Shown: in pieces, positions 12,701 to 23,676 of the stretch
Numbering within the stretch: position 1 is the first letter of the stretch
Layout: each line of letters starts with the position of its first letter
Notes under the pieces: generated by a model
What the model was told of the DNA's origin: nothing
The model's database searches: none
What the model saw: the letters and a program-made list of their open reading frames with translations, nothing else
NCBI GenBank assembly: GCA_021186555.1
Contig: JAJKFL010000042.1
Location: 41,391,980-41,455,979 of the forward strand
Origin: Reticulitermes speratus
Taxonomy: Eukaryota; Arthropoda; Insecta; Blattodea; Rhinotermitidae
Direction of reading: 5' to 3'
Length of the DNA stretch: 64,000 nucleotides
Position numbers and translations under genes: made by a program

Positions 12701-15700
12701 TTTTCTTTTGAGAGTTACCCTCTTCACATTCTTGCATAGGAATGACTACTAACAAGTTCTTTATGGAATAAAACATTCTTGGTCTAGCAGCCATGTCAGG
12801 CAGTTGAACGGCAAGTGAACCGACATTTCAAGAACCATCTCAAAGCATTGGTTCACTCTCCATTCTACCACCTGATATGGCTGCTAGCCCGTGAAAGTTT
12901 TACAGAAGTCACCATGAACGCTTTAGGTCATATATGAGTTCTTTATGTTTATCCTCAATCCTTTGGCAAGTAACAGGAATATTAACTTGAAACCGTGATG
13001 ACCAATTACTTCCATTTTTCCCAAATCCACCATTCATGATAACCATAATGATTTTCACACTGAATTTAACCAATACAGTGGGAGAAGTATCATTAAATGA
13101 CTGACTTGATTAACGGGTTCAATATATTCACCTCACAAACCTCTATGCAGTCCTTATTAAATACCATTCAGCCATACCTATGACAGACCTTTGAGAAGTA
13201 TGATGATGATGATGATGTGTGAATTTCTTCAGGAAAATAACAAGACAGATGGGCAGAAATGTTCACCACAAATTGATATGTGTGACATGTTATGATGTAT
13301 TTATAACATATTTACTAGCAGAACAAAAATCGAAGTCTAATCCTTTGGAGTCTCAGAATGCTGTGTGTGTTTGTGATCCAGTTGGCCAAGCATTGCACTT
13401 TTCAATATTAATACTGTTACTACCAAGTTAAAATCCAGCTGCCAGTCTTGTAGTACCAGGGGATATAGAATCCCCACTCACAGTGGTGAAAGTTCATCCC
13501 TTTTTTTCATGTACCTAAAACTGTTTTACAGTATGTGATCCAGTGATGGGAGATAATGGCAAAATGTATGTGCCTGAAGAACTACTGGAAATATACAAGA
13601 ACACAATCTTACCCCTTGCTGATATCATTACACCCAATCAGTTTGAAGCTGAGTAAGTATATGGGTAGTAATACAAAATTCCTCATTTTTTTATATTCTG
13701 CAGTCTGGACATACTATTACTACTACTACTACTACTACTGTTGGGCCAGGATAGTGTAGTAGGTATATTGACTTGCTATGGGCTCGATGGTCTAGGGTTT
13801 GAAACCCACTGGGGAAAGAAATTTTCTCTTCTCCATACCCATCCAGACCAGCCAGCCCTAAGGACCACCCAGCCTCCTCTACAATGGGTACCCGGGCTCT
13901 TTCCCGGGGTTAAAGCGGCCTGGGTGTGGTGTTGACCAACCCCCATCTAGCACCACGGTTAAGAATGAGTAGAGCTACACCTCAGCTCCCCCTTTGTGCC
14001 AATAATGGTGTTATGGGGTGACCTTTACCTTTACTACAACTGTTTATGTTATTACATTAAGACCTTGCTAGTTTGGACTGTATGGGGGACAGGTTGTCTG
14101 GATTGGATTACCTAGTTTTGTAAGGTAAAGTGTGCACACACACACACACACATATATGCACATATGTGTGTGTGATTTATACAGAGATCAAAATTTTAGT
14201 CAAATTGAAAATAAAATGTGAAATGTTATAAAAGTCCAGAATATGCAGTATAAAATTACATGTATTTCACAGTGTTTGAATATTACACCAACTTCATTAT
14301 ATACAGCTGATAATAAGACTTATGAGTCACATTTAAACATTAGAATTTCATCAGCAGAATAAAAGGAGTGTATATATAAAGCTCTTCTTAATGCCACTGT
14401 AAATTGAGCCTTGTCATTTTTCAAACTTGTGAGTCTACACGGTAAACTGTTGAATATTTTGATGCTAGTGTAATATTTATTTTCTTAGAATATGAAATGT
14501 TGGCAGTTGGTTTATGAAGATGATACTTACTCATTGTCATACTGTATACAGCTGAATTTAAACACAGTTTGGGAAACTGTTCCGTACATTGATATGCATA
14601 CTAACAGGTCCGTCACTGCAGTGAATGGCAGCAGGCTGAAAGCCTGGGTTCAAGTCCTAGCAGCAGCTAGAGGAAATCTTGTAACCACTGCACTCAGAAT
14701 GGCTCTGAGTTCCACAGGCCATGATACTAACTAGTAACGCCCATTTATGCTGAGGTTAGGAATGCATGGATTTATACCTTCACTCCCACTGTATGCCTCC
14801 ATGCCTGTTGCTTAGATGTGTTTCCTTTAATTCAATGACACATATTTCATCATCTTGAACTGCTGTTGCAGATTGCTGACTGGGAAGCAAATTAAATCAG
14901 TAGATGATGCATGGCAAGCTGTTGAACACTTCCATAAGAAAGGCTGCCATACTGTAGTTCTTTCATCCACAGACCTGGGGAATGATGAGAATCTTCTAGC
15001 ATTGGCAAGTAGCAGGACTGGTAAATATTTTATTTCATTTTTTTTTGGTATAATTGAGATCCTGTCTCTTTGTTTTCCCAGAAATAAAAGCAGGTTGAAA
15101 AGAGAATGAGGACAGAAGACTCTAAGTTAAAGTTGGGCTTTATGTTTATGGCAGCTGGGAAGATGAAAATACATTTTCCTAAGGTTACAGTCTCCTGGGG
15201 TATGATGTCATATCCAAGACTCAGAAGATGGAGGCAGCACAAGCCTCAGAAAACAGTCACTATCTATGTGACTGATATCATATCCTAGATTTCTGTGTGG
15301 ATGACATTTATAGATGGCACAAGACTTGACATTGAATCTTGAGGATAGTACGACAAAGTAATTGTGTATTTTTAGGACATATTCTACTGCAATCCAGCAT
15401 AAAACATGAATTACTTAATATTTTCATTTAATATACCAACTGAATGACATTACAGTCACTTCACTCAGACATGTTTCGGCATGACAATGCCATCTTCAGG
15501 GAGTACATACCAAGCTTAAAACCATTTACAGTAAAATGGATTACATCTATGAAATTCATAACCTTCAATGAACTCTGCAGTTAATACCAGTTTTTAGATG
15601 GATAAAATATGTGAATTTTCTATTGTATTATAATACAAGATGGTACCAACATGCCAAAACATGTTAGAGTGAAGTGACTGTAATGTCACATATATTGTAG

Positions 15701-18628
15701 GTGCATTTAGTTGGTATATTAAATGAATATATTGATTCAAAATGCACAGAGTAAATAATTTTAAAAATGTACTACTTAGTACAGCATGGCAAATGCATCT
15801 GGAACCCCAGAAAATATGTGAATTACACATGAAGGTTCCACTTTCACCCCAGTTTTTCACAAGAGTCTCTTCAGGCTCTGCTAAGCCAACCCCCTCCATC
15901 AACAATCACTTTGCACTGTATATGCAGTTATGAAAACACAAAGCAGACATAATAATTCTTTAGTACACAACCCAAGGTGAGCACAGTCTGGTAACACAAC
16001 TTACTGTTGCAGTAGTCACTCAGTTATTGCAGAAGAGCAACAAAACAATTTTCCAGGCTGTAGAAATGAAGATAGCACTCAAACCTCTGTGATGTTTAGA
16101 TACATTACTGTTAATTCCGCTGTACTCAACTAAAGATAGAAAATATCATACTAGGACTTTTTGTTTGTAGCCTGGTTTGAGAAAAATGTGACAGCTGGTC
16201 AAAATTAGACTTGCTTTGTACTTTATTCAACTTTTCTGTTGTCAGGCCATTGTGAGGGCCTATGTGTTGTAACACTTTGTGGTTCCTTTCACCAAAAAAT
16301 CTATATTAGTATACTGTGCTTCTGATTTGACCCTCTGTGCCCTCTTTGAATCACATATTGCACAACTTGGCAACTGTATTTAAAGAAGTATAGAGTCAAA
16401 ACTACCTCAAATTACCAAAGTACTTGTAACTGTCATACAGGTAACCAGAAGACAGAGTTAACCATTCATATTCCGAAGTTGCCAGGTATATTCACTGGAA
16501 CAGGAGACTTGTTTGCGGCTTTGCTGCTTGCATGGATGTGGCATACCAATAACCAGCTGAAACCGTCACTTGAAAAAGTAATTGCCACAATACAAGCTGT
16601 TCTCAAAAGAACAAGCCACTATGCCACAGGTACTGTATTTTAAACAGAGTCCTACATTGTTATATATCCTTTATATGTAACATAACAGTTCACACTATGT
16701 GTACTTATCTATGTGAACAGATTCTTACTGAAATCTGTGGTCTTCTGGGTTATTACACGGCGGAAGCCTGAAATCAAGATTCTTACTGGATATGTTACTC
16801 TGATCTTCCACGCATTATGTTTGTTTTATTCCTTCCACCAGATTAACTGTTTTTCTTTTGTAAATATTTTTCCACCACACACCAATCACTCAGTAACTGC
16901 ATACACCAGAGTCCTTGAGAAGTAAATAGTTGCTCAGCTATTCAAGAAATTCCTTGCCTGTTGTAGAACCCAAAGGTTCATGTTATTGTGTTCATATGGG
17001 CTTGCCCTTGTGCCTATCCTGAGCCACAAAGATCCAGTCCACATTTTGGACCATATTTCCATCCACTAATTGCCTGGCTATAATGGTTTACAATTATCAT
17101 CAAAGTAACTCTATATGTCAAATAGTTACCACATTATTCACCATTTAACAAGAGGCAGATTTTCTTTTAAGACCTACCATTGTACAAAATTTCAGTACAC
17201 ATTGGAGTCAGTACAGGGACTGACTATGGGCTGGTCAATTCTACTATGAATCCCATAAGGATAGCATTTTTCTCTTCACTACGTCTTGATAAGCAGTGTG
17301 GTTAAATCAGCCTCCTAACCAATGGTGACAAAGGGCTGTCTTTATGTGGGCAACGAAGGCAGAGCATAGAGCTGTATCTCGAGGTCCGTTGCTCACCTTA
17401 TGACTCCTTGCTTAGGTGCAGGGGAAACTTACATTCAGTACTCTTACAAGCTAAAGGCACTGTTGAAGGTGGTAATTTAAATACATACATATGTACTAGC
17501 CATGTGCCCATCATATGACAGGCTGCCATATATTCACTACTCCACAACCTGTCTCATTGGTCATTTATTTTTAGAGCAACCCAAGCACTAATTTCTTGTA
17601 TTGGAGTGCTGCCATTTCATTGTGCTACGTTGTATTATATCAGGCCCACTCAACCCGCAGATTGTGGGCAACATGTTGCTTGCGACGCGGTGTTATGTTG
17701 TCCATGGAGACATTTCAAATTAGAAAGTGTATTTTTAACCCTTTCCCTGGCAAAGCCAAGATAGAATACCGAAGCAATTTTTAAAACTTATAAGCTGTTT
17801 ATTTATGGAGACATACCTTATGTTACTAATTCAATTTCAAAAAATGGGCTAAAAATAGTGACACCATAACCTAGGTTGTTAATTTAATTTTTTATAAATT
17901 TTTCCTATTATTATCAGTATCCTGTTACTGCATGTGATATACAGATAGGCAAAATTATACATATAATTGTGCATATACTTATTCGTCATTCTGTGTATCG
18001 AATCTCATGTTGTGTGCATGCGGACCCAAATTTTCCGAAGCTGCCCACACCACATATAAGGTTGAGCAGACCTGTATTATATGCTTGGTGCTCAACTATT
18101 TCTTCTGCCTCAGCTCATACTTCACAGAGAACACACTATCCCAATTACAAAAACTGTTTCTTTGACCTCAGCATGTCCCTCACACAGAACACAGTCTCTC
18201 TCAACCCCTATCATAACCATGGCAATGTGGGTGTGATGTCACCACTAACCCAGGTGTTATGTCACTAGTAAACATGGCAGTCAGGGTGTGACTCACTCAC
18301 ATCAAGGGTATTATGTAAGGTAGGCAGTACTACAGTGATCTCCAGGAATACAACAGAGCTTCACAGAAATTTGTACACTTGCCCAGTGGTTATTAGGGAC
18401 ACACATGCATCATGGACATCCTTCCTTATGACTGGGAGTCTTCAAGGAAAACAGGACCTGCTGGCAGGCATGAGATGAATGTTTCTGCTCTGAAGTGATT
18501 CTTTCTTTTGATTTACAGAAAGACGTAAATCCACTAACCGAGGTTTTGCACTGATGGAGCTGCAACTCATCCCGAGCAAGGCTGACATTGAGAACCCAGA
18601 AACCATCATAGAAGCAGAAGTGCGTTAA
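9738..18628 (+). CDS. PDXK: Pyridoxal kinase (complete, 7 exons)
   Basis: Exons 9738-9827, 10099-10198, 12202-12345, 13532-13652, 14872-15020, 16441-16629 and 18519-18628 splice in phase to 300 residues (human PDXK has 312). The enzyme phosphorylates pyridoxal, pyridoxine and pyridoxamine with ATP in the cytosol, the salvage route to pyridoxal 5'-phosphate. The N-terminal substrate loop [16 protein letters not shown] is at about residues 10-25. [12 protein letters not shown] follows at about 47-58, the family landmark DPVMGDNG at about 115-122 and [12 protein letters not shown] at about 144-155. The ribokinase-superfamily signature [10 protein letters not shown] is near residue 220, its GTGD aspartate being the expected catalytic base. 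The C-terminus ends in the usual acidic IIEAEVR tail. The start is the first ATG after the divergent promoter and gives the expected N-terminus. Introns carry a non-LTR relic, SINEs and foldback elements, none interrupting exons. Confidence 0.96.
10476..11720 (-). mobile_element. 5'-truncated non-LTR retrotransposon (CR1/L2/Jockey-like RT end), defective
   Basis: An open frame on the minus strand at 10989-11699 encodes the end of a reverse transcriptase and the region after it: [17 protein letters not shown] (thumb region), the [11 protein letters not shown] motif and NTRGK near the C-terminus. At 11650-11680 the catalytic FADDT signature is visible in a different frame, so there is a frameshift. 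After the in-frame stop at 10989 the [14 protein letters not shown] C-terminal tail continues to about 10860, again interrupted by a stop. The element ends at 10477-10500 in a repeated AATTC (TTGAA on its own strand) tail, typical of these elements. It is inserted in PDXK intron 2, antisense to the gene. Confidence 0.85.
11935..12040 (-). repeat. dispersed repeat with decayed hammerhead-like motif
   Basis: TTCTGGGATGTGACTTCATG (11948-11967) followed by TAGTCGGGTA and AACCGACATTTCCGAGG: the dispersed repeat seen elsewhere, ending on a region whose minus strand resembles the CTGAAGATGG...GAAACGTC motif with substitutions. It lies in PDXK intron 2, just upstream of exon 3. Confidence 0.45.
12781..12905. 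repeat. small foldback element (arms at 12787-12801 and 12871-12885)
   Basis: AGCAGCCATGTCAGG pairs with CCTGATATGGCTGCT with one mismatch, and inner AGTGAACC pairs with GGTTCACT. A related half-copy (CACCCGATGCGGCTGATAGCC) is at 56005-56035. The centre carries a decayed GAGATGG...GAAATGTCGG motif on the minus strand. Confidence 0.5.
13198..13218. repeat. (GAT)n microsatellite
   Basis: Short GAT run in PDXK intron 3; nothing else in the surrounding intron is recognisable. Confidence 0.7.
13715..14035 (+). repeat. tRNA-derived SINE, family 1, beside a (TAC)n run
   Basis: A TAC run at 13716-13738 is followed by the head GGGCCAGGATAGTGTAGTAGG, the box-B-like GGGTTTGAAACCC (about 13794-13806), TTTCCCGGGGTTAAAGC and TAGCACCACGG, ending in a TTTACC tail near 14033. 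It is one of the best-kept copies. It lies in PDXK intron 4. Confidence 0.85.
14130..14175. repeat. (CA)n / TATATGCACATATGTGTG tract
   Basis: CA dinucleotide run followed by a partly self-complementary TATGCACATATGTGTG stretch. Simple sequence. Confidence 0.7.
14595..14825 (+). repeat. diverged tRNA-like SINE, family 1
   Basis: GGTTCAAGTCCTAGCAGCAG resembles the family 1 box B, and TAACGCCCA...GAGGTTAGGAATGCATGG...CTCCATGCCTG retains the 3' body order. About 50 bases downstream is PDXK exon 5. Confidence 0.5.
15424..15727 (-). mobile_element. foldback retrozyme-like element with hammerhead-like motif
   Basis: Arms 15424-15475 and 15657-15727 are inverted copies (shared ATATACCAACT-type end, TTACAGTCACTTCACT, ACATGTTT), with extra sequence in the right arm. 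On the minus strand, 15501-15461 reads CTGAAGA, a U, a GGCAT/ATGCC hairpin, GAAAC, the palindrome ACATGT, then C. Flanking ACTC and GAGT can pair as stem I. No clear target duplication was found. It lies in PDXK intron 5. Confidence 0.6.
17195..17415 (+). repeat. decayed SINE, family 1
   Basis: GACTGACTATGGGCTGG (about 17219-17235), a box-B-like TATGAATCCCATAAGG and a diverged body are in family 1 order. Old copy in PDXK intron 6. Confidence 0.45.
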
Positions 18629-20445
18629 GCACATGGATGTGAGCGAAGCCCACACCAGCAAATGTCTTCCAATATGTTAATCATATCATTCCATCAATGT
18701 TAATAGCATTAGTTTAGATTAACCTATATTGGCCTGGCCAAGCATTGCATTTTTTTCAGTACTAGCATTGGGATTTAAAATCCTGTATTCCAGACAATAA
18801 AGGCTCAATGTCATATAGTGATGATGACTTTCATAACACTGATTTTACTGTTTTGGAAAATGATTATAGTAAGGGGTACCACAATTGTGAATTGTGGTAG
18901 CCAGATCAAAACATAGCTGACAGGTTGCCTAAGTATGATGCTTATTAGGGATGTGTAGTTGCATAGCTCTTATAGCCACTGTATCCACTTTATGCAGACA
19001 GTGCTCTGCCATATTTACATACTGTTACTCTTACACTCTTGAAGGTCCCATTACTTTCCTTTATTCACCATTATGCTTTTGAATACGTAATGTAACTCTG
19101 TAAAAACCTATTGCAATGGATTTGATCTCAAGCAAATGTGAAAAGAGAGTCTTGGAAAGTTAAAAAATGAATCATTTTTTATTGTGATAAAAGATGGTTT
19201 CTACCAGTGTGTATGAATATGTACATGTCAGTGTAGGGATTGATCTCATCAAAGTAGGCTTAATAAATGACTGATTTGTACATTATTTAACAATGGTGCT
19301 TCACCTGCTGCGGTTAAAGTGCATTGAATGACCTTTAGGAAAGTGTCAGTGAAGGTGAGCAGAATTTTGGAAGGAGGTCATTGTGGCCATAATGAAGGTT
19401 TTGTTTGTTAACAGAGGGCAGATGGTTAAAGTTCTAAACTGGCTAGTCCCAAGCACTGGTTAGATGGTTTTGTACACTGGTACAACTGTACTATTTCCCT
19501 GATCAGTTCATACAGTATTTTAACATGCTGACTGCCATCATGAATGTTTATATTTTTTGTCCCAAACCACTCTGTTGAGACATGCATCGATTTTACATTA
19601 CTGTGTATTGTTACAAGTGCTGTAGTACCCACAAGTCCTAGCAGACACATTCCATCAAAGCTTGCACACAGCCAGCAAACACATGGCAGTGCTTTGAGAG
19701 CAGCCACCAGTGTCCTTTGTCATAGCACGCTAAATGTTCTACACAGGCACAGCTGTCCTTCATGAAAATCAGCATGTTAATGTGTAATCATCTCTAATAA
19801 TTTGTATATACAACTTCTCATGTTTTGCATACCATCACATGAGACTCTTTATAAGAATTTCTTAAGCTGGCTTATAAAAACAGCCAGTCCATTTTTTTTT
19901 ACCCTAAAGTATTTTTACGCAACTAAAGTAAAGTGCTCAGTCAGTAGGTGCAGCACGGATAGAGGACCGAAGTATGTTGTTAGACGAGCATTCTGTATGG
20001 GAAATGTCATGAATCAGATTTTGTACACATGTTATATAAAAACACTGTTAACGTAAACAGATGTAGTAATGCAACCATTAAAAATGGAAATTATTATAAC
20101 TTGTGTTCATATTTTACCAGGCTGTGGAAGATACAAATGCCCCACGTTAAACAGAATGAGATGTGCCTTAGCAACCTTAGAAGTAAGAGCTTGCACTCAT
20201 CTTGTTTCATAAATGTATTTCCGTTCTAAGAACGTGAGTAATGTAGACATAACATGACAACTTCATTCTCAATCCAGTGACTTACGGAGAAGGCAAACTG
20301 CCTGGCAGACAGCTGTTCTTCCATCAGAAGCCCTCATAAATTGCTGCTGGAACAGGATGAAGTGATTATAAGGCAAAGGGTTAAAATAAACACAATTACT
20401 GAAGAATATACTTACGTTGACATACTGGGATCTCCAATGAAAGGG
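18629..20445. other. PDXK 3' UTR and intergenic sequence
   Basis: The PDXK 3' UTR has a candidate AATAAA at 18796-18801, 168 bases past the stop. Beyond it only short frames without recognisable domains and AT-rich sequence are seen. Confidence 0.6.
18796..18801 (+). terminator. PDXK: candidate PDXK poly(A) signal
   Basis: AATAAA 168 bases downstream of the PDXK stop codon, the first canonical signal after the gene. Confidence 0.5.
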
Positions 20446-21500
20446 TTACACAGCCAGAATTCCAAAGGGAGTGTGGGCTTGACATGGTTTTATCTCAGAA
20501 TTACTGTTATCAGCATACAGTGCATTCATCACGGTAACTTCCACTTCAGCTTCAATCTCCTTACTGATTAGTAGGATCCAAATAGGAGAGATTTCCAAAC
20601 TGGGTTGGCTGATGGCATTTTCCAAGCAAGCCATTCTGTGTATATTCTCTAAGTTGTACAAGTAGCAGCCTACCTGTTTTCCCAACACAATTTCTGCTAC
20701 ATCTGCTGTCTGTTTTGGATCTCCTTGTGGTTTAGTTCTTATAAGTGAACTCCTGAGGGTATGTTTTGTTTTAAATACTGTCCTGATATTATATAAACTC
20801 CCAATGCCTTTGAACTTCTCAGAGACACACTTTACATAGGGTAAAAATTGCCGATGCCCATGACTTTCCTTGATTTTTTGGACGAATGATTTCCATGGCA
20901 GGGATAAGAGGTGAATGATCAAGTGTAAGAGATAATCACTGGGCTGCAGAGCCCATTTGAGGTTGTCCATTTCTTCTGTTAGATCTTGTTTTGCTTGATA
21001 TATGATGGTGGCTCTGTTACATAAGCTGTCAATGACTCCCTTTTTGACATGTGGTGGATGGTTAGAATGGTAGTTGTGGTAACAGCCATTGTGATTTGGT
21101 TTTCTGTAAACCTTGGTGATTAGTGTAGGTCCTTTCTAGTGGACAAGAAAGTCCAAAAATGGTATCATATTATTTGTTTCCACTTCCATGGTGAACTGAA
21201 TAGTCAGTCTCAAACTGCTGATATGCTTGAAGAAATCCTGCAGCTTAGTGGTCCCATGTGGCCAGACCACAAATGTGTCATCCACACAACACAGCCACGG
21301 TGATTTTACCATGTTAAGAGTCATATCCCCGAAGTACTCCATAAAGGATGGTACGTATTTTACCACGTTAAGAGCCATTTCCTGGAAGTACTCATAAAGA
21401 TGTTGCTGACAACTGGAGATAGTGAGCTTACCATACCCATTCCCTCCTTTTGTTGGTAGAACTTGCCTCCTCCTTAAAGTAAGCAGTTCTCAAACACAGA
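20446..21500 (-). mobile_element. Penelope-like retroelement remnant (RT plus C-terminal part)
   Basis: Minus-strand reading from about 21490 down gives FYQQKEGMGMVSSLSPVVSN, then CVDDTFVVWPHGTTKLQDF (21300-21240; canonical YVDD with Tyr replaced by Cys) and IPFLDFLVH. After a stop and frame changes the next frame (20970-20446) gives PYVKCVSEKFKGIG, FKTKHTLRSSL and, at the end, MACLENAISQPSLEISPIWI. These are landmarks of Penelope-like elements: reverse transcriptase, linker and C-terminal region. The GIY-YIG nuclease core expected between the linker and the C-terminus is missing or deleted around 20690-20720. A 53-bp tandem duplication at 21304-21401 and at least one frameshift make it inactive. 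Confidence 0.85.
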
Positions 21501-21639
21501 TCTAACAATTCCATGACTTCCACCCCACACACAGTTTGTTCTTGTAATGTGTAGTCATTCTGCAGCTTGTACACCAACAATAACAACTGTCAATGGGAAA
21601 ACTGTGTCTGAATTTCTTTAACAAATTATAGATGTTGAA

Positions 21640-21832
21640 GAGCAGTTACTGAATAACAAAGGACACAAAAGTACAAAAAAATTTGCTAAAACCAATTACT
21701 GAATAACAGAGAATACAAAGGTATGAAAAACTATGCTAAGACCAATTACCAAATAATAGGAGACAGAAAGAACAAATTACTGAATAACACAGGGTACAAA
21801 AGCATGAAAAACATTGCTAAAACCTACTCCAA
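21640..21832. repeat. imperfect minisatellite, unit about 60 bp
   Basis: About three units of an ATTACTGAATAACA-led repeat followed by ACAAAAGTATGAAAAA and TTGCTAAAACC, starting at about 21644, 21700 and 21777 with one shortened unit between. It lies directly upstream of the Penelope remnant. Confidence 0.75.
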
Positions 21833-22598
21833 GAGTAGCCTACAGGTGAATGACAACTCATATTAAAAGCATATGCACATACAGCTCCTCATTCGGTCTC
21901 CTACAAAAAGTATGAAACTGCCAATGTAACTAATCATTGCACAGCTAGTCAAGAAATTCCCTATTTTTTATGGTACCACGATCAACACGGTTACAAGATC
22001 TTAACCTATGTCCCTATCCTCAGCCCAGATGAATCCAGTCTGCAATCTTCCACCCTGTTTATGTAAGGGTCATTTTAATATTATCCTCCCATTTACACCT
22101 CGGTGTCTCTCGATACTACACTCAGTGACAACACTATAATACACTACAGTGCCCTTAACAGGTTATTTCGCGCTTGTAAGTTTCATTTGGTGTCAATCCA
22201 ATACAGTGATAAATCTACACAACGTATTTTAAAATCTTAACAGTCCTACTGACTTATGCATACATACCTTACCTCAACAGTTCATTTTCACCTCATCTCA
22301 GTAAAACTAAATACAAACAGAAAGGACACCCATACTGCAATACAATATAATCGCCAAGTCACTGCAACCCTACTTAACATGAGGCTTGGTACCTATACGC
22401 CGTGTACCATGATATACATCATTTGTTAAGCCGCGTCCACATTAGTAAATATTTTTGTTGTGTGTTAAATGTGAAAATTCAATGCACAAATTTCTGCCAC
22501 AAGGTAAATGTTCTTGCTACATAAAAATGTATGTTGTGCGCCGTGCGTCTGTGATCAACATGTGCGTTTGTTTACTAGTGGTTTACTAACCTAGAGAA

Positions 22599-22829
22599 AT
22601 GAATTTGGACAAGGAAGATGTTTTACTACTCATTCAAGAGTACCAAAAACATCAGGTACTCTGGGATTCAAAAGATAAGTGGCATTTTAATAAAGTTTAC
22701 AAAAAAGATGCTTGGGACGAAATTGGGAAATCGTTAAAAATTGATAAAGAAGATGCGAAGAAAAAAATTGCAAGCTTAATAGGATCGTTTAGGCGAGATA
22801 TTTTGAAAAGGTATTGCAAACTTGTATAA
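22599..22829 (+). pseudogene. Harbinger-encoded MADF/Myb-like DNA-binding protein, 3'-truncated
   Basis: 76 codons starting MNLDKEDVLLLIQEYQKH and including [19 protein letters not shown] and [10 protein letters not shown]. This tryptophan-spaced MADF-type fold is what Harbinger elements encode as accessory protein. After about residue 69 the frame runs into antisense transposase sequence and stops, so the normal C-terminus is lost. Such proteins help nuclear import of the transposase and target recognition. Confidence 0.8.
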
Positions 22830-23070
22830 GAATCTCCTGTTGCCAGAAAACGTACTGTGACAGCCAATCTTTCCTTCACAGGTACAGCTTCTCTGAATTG
22901 TGTATTCATTTTCTGGATTTTAGGTCCAATCAAATTTATGAGAATCTCAAAATCTTCTAGAGACATCCGCAAAAAATTTGTAAATGGCCTGTACCTTCAT
23001 CCGTGAATAATGTTCGTAACAATCTGCCACCACTATCTTGATTTTTAGTTTGATAAAGACGTTTTATCGA
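22790..23070 (-). pseudogene. HARBI1-like Harbinger transposase, N-terminal fragment
   Basis: The minus strand reads [37 protein letters not shown] and [18 protein letters not shown], the helix-rich N-terminal region preceding the DDE nuclease of Harbinger transposases. It ends at about 22795, where sequence switches to the opposed MADF gene; catalytic residues are absent. Upstream (to about 23070) the likely start region is present. Confidence 0.85.
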
Positions 23071-23181
23071 ATAACGCCTTGTTTTTTAAGCTTCTTCTCT
23101 TTTTGCTTAATTAAATAATGCATTATAATAAAAGCAGCACATTTATTTTTCATTAACAATGTACCAGACATGATCAAATAA

Positions 23182-23428
23182 TTTTTTTTCTTCTTCTTCT
23201 ATGGCTCTGTGCCTCCTCGTTTCGTCGAGGTTTCATGGTCACACACATTTGAGACACACAACACTCGGTAGGACTCCTCTGGACGAGGGACCAGCTCGTC
23301 GCAGAGACCTCTACCTGACAACACACAACACTCACAAGACACAGACCCCGGTGGGATTCGAACCCACGATCCTCGTAAGCGAGCGGCCGAAGACCCACGC
23401 CTTAGACCGCACGGCAACTGGGATCGGC
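23182..23428 (-). repeat. tRNA-derived SINE, family 3, inserted in the Harbinger element
   Basis: The minus strand reads a tRNA head GTTGCCGTGCGGTCTAAGGC (box A) and a perfect box B GGGTTCGAATCCC. A G-T-rich body and an AGAAGAAGAAGAAAAAAAA tail (23182-23200) follow. A CAAATAA repeat at 23175-23181 and 23429-23435 may be its target duplication. The head keeps tRNA-like sequence but has no 3' half of an acceptor stem, so it is not a tRNA gene. Confidence 0.85.
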
Positions 23429-23676
23429 CAAATAAAATATTACTGATATTAATTTGATGAAATTTAAGTGTGGCAACATAAACATTCATCAAAAGCACTG
23501 CACATTCACAGATACGTCCACACTATTACTATATTTCGGCGTAAATCTGTTTGATGTTTTTAAAAAACGATATGCGGCACACACGTCCACACTGAGATAA
23601 ATTTGTTAACGCATGCACAAATTTGTGTCAAATACAACACACAACAAAAATATTTATTCATGTGGACGCGGCTTTA

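Larger units (their letters stand above)
22429..23673. mobile_element. PIF/Harbinger element, internally deleted, with TTA target duplication
   Basis: Ends AGCCGCGTCCACAT (22429-22442) and ATGTGGACGCGGCT (23660-23673) are perfect inverted repeats and extend with few mismatches to about 45 bp. They are flanked by TTA at 22426-22428 and 23674-23676, the Harbinger target duplication. Inside are a plus-strand MADF/Myb-like remnant (22599-22805) and a minus-strand HARBI1-type transposase N-terminus (about 22790-23070), the two-gene layout of the superfamily. A SINE (23182-23428) is inserted. The core of the transposase (DDE) is deleted, so it cannot move on its own. Confidence 0.9.

Noticed and set aside
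17735..17755. piggyBac-like end TTAACCCTTTCCCTGGCA
   Set aside because: No matching inverted end with TTAA was found within a plausible distance.
22599..22829. MADF-domain host gene
   Set aside because: It lies inside Harbinger terminal repeats with TTA duplications and is truncated into antisense transposase sequence.
23370..23430. Possible tRNA gene on the minus strand (good box A and box B)
   Set aside because: No matching 3' acceptor strand follows; a SINE body and AAG tail do. It is a SINE head.
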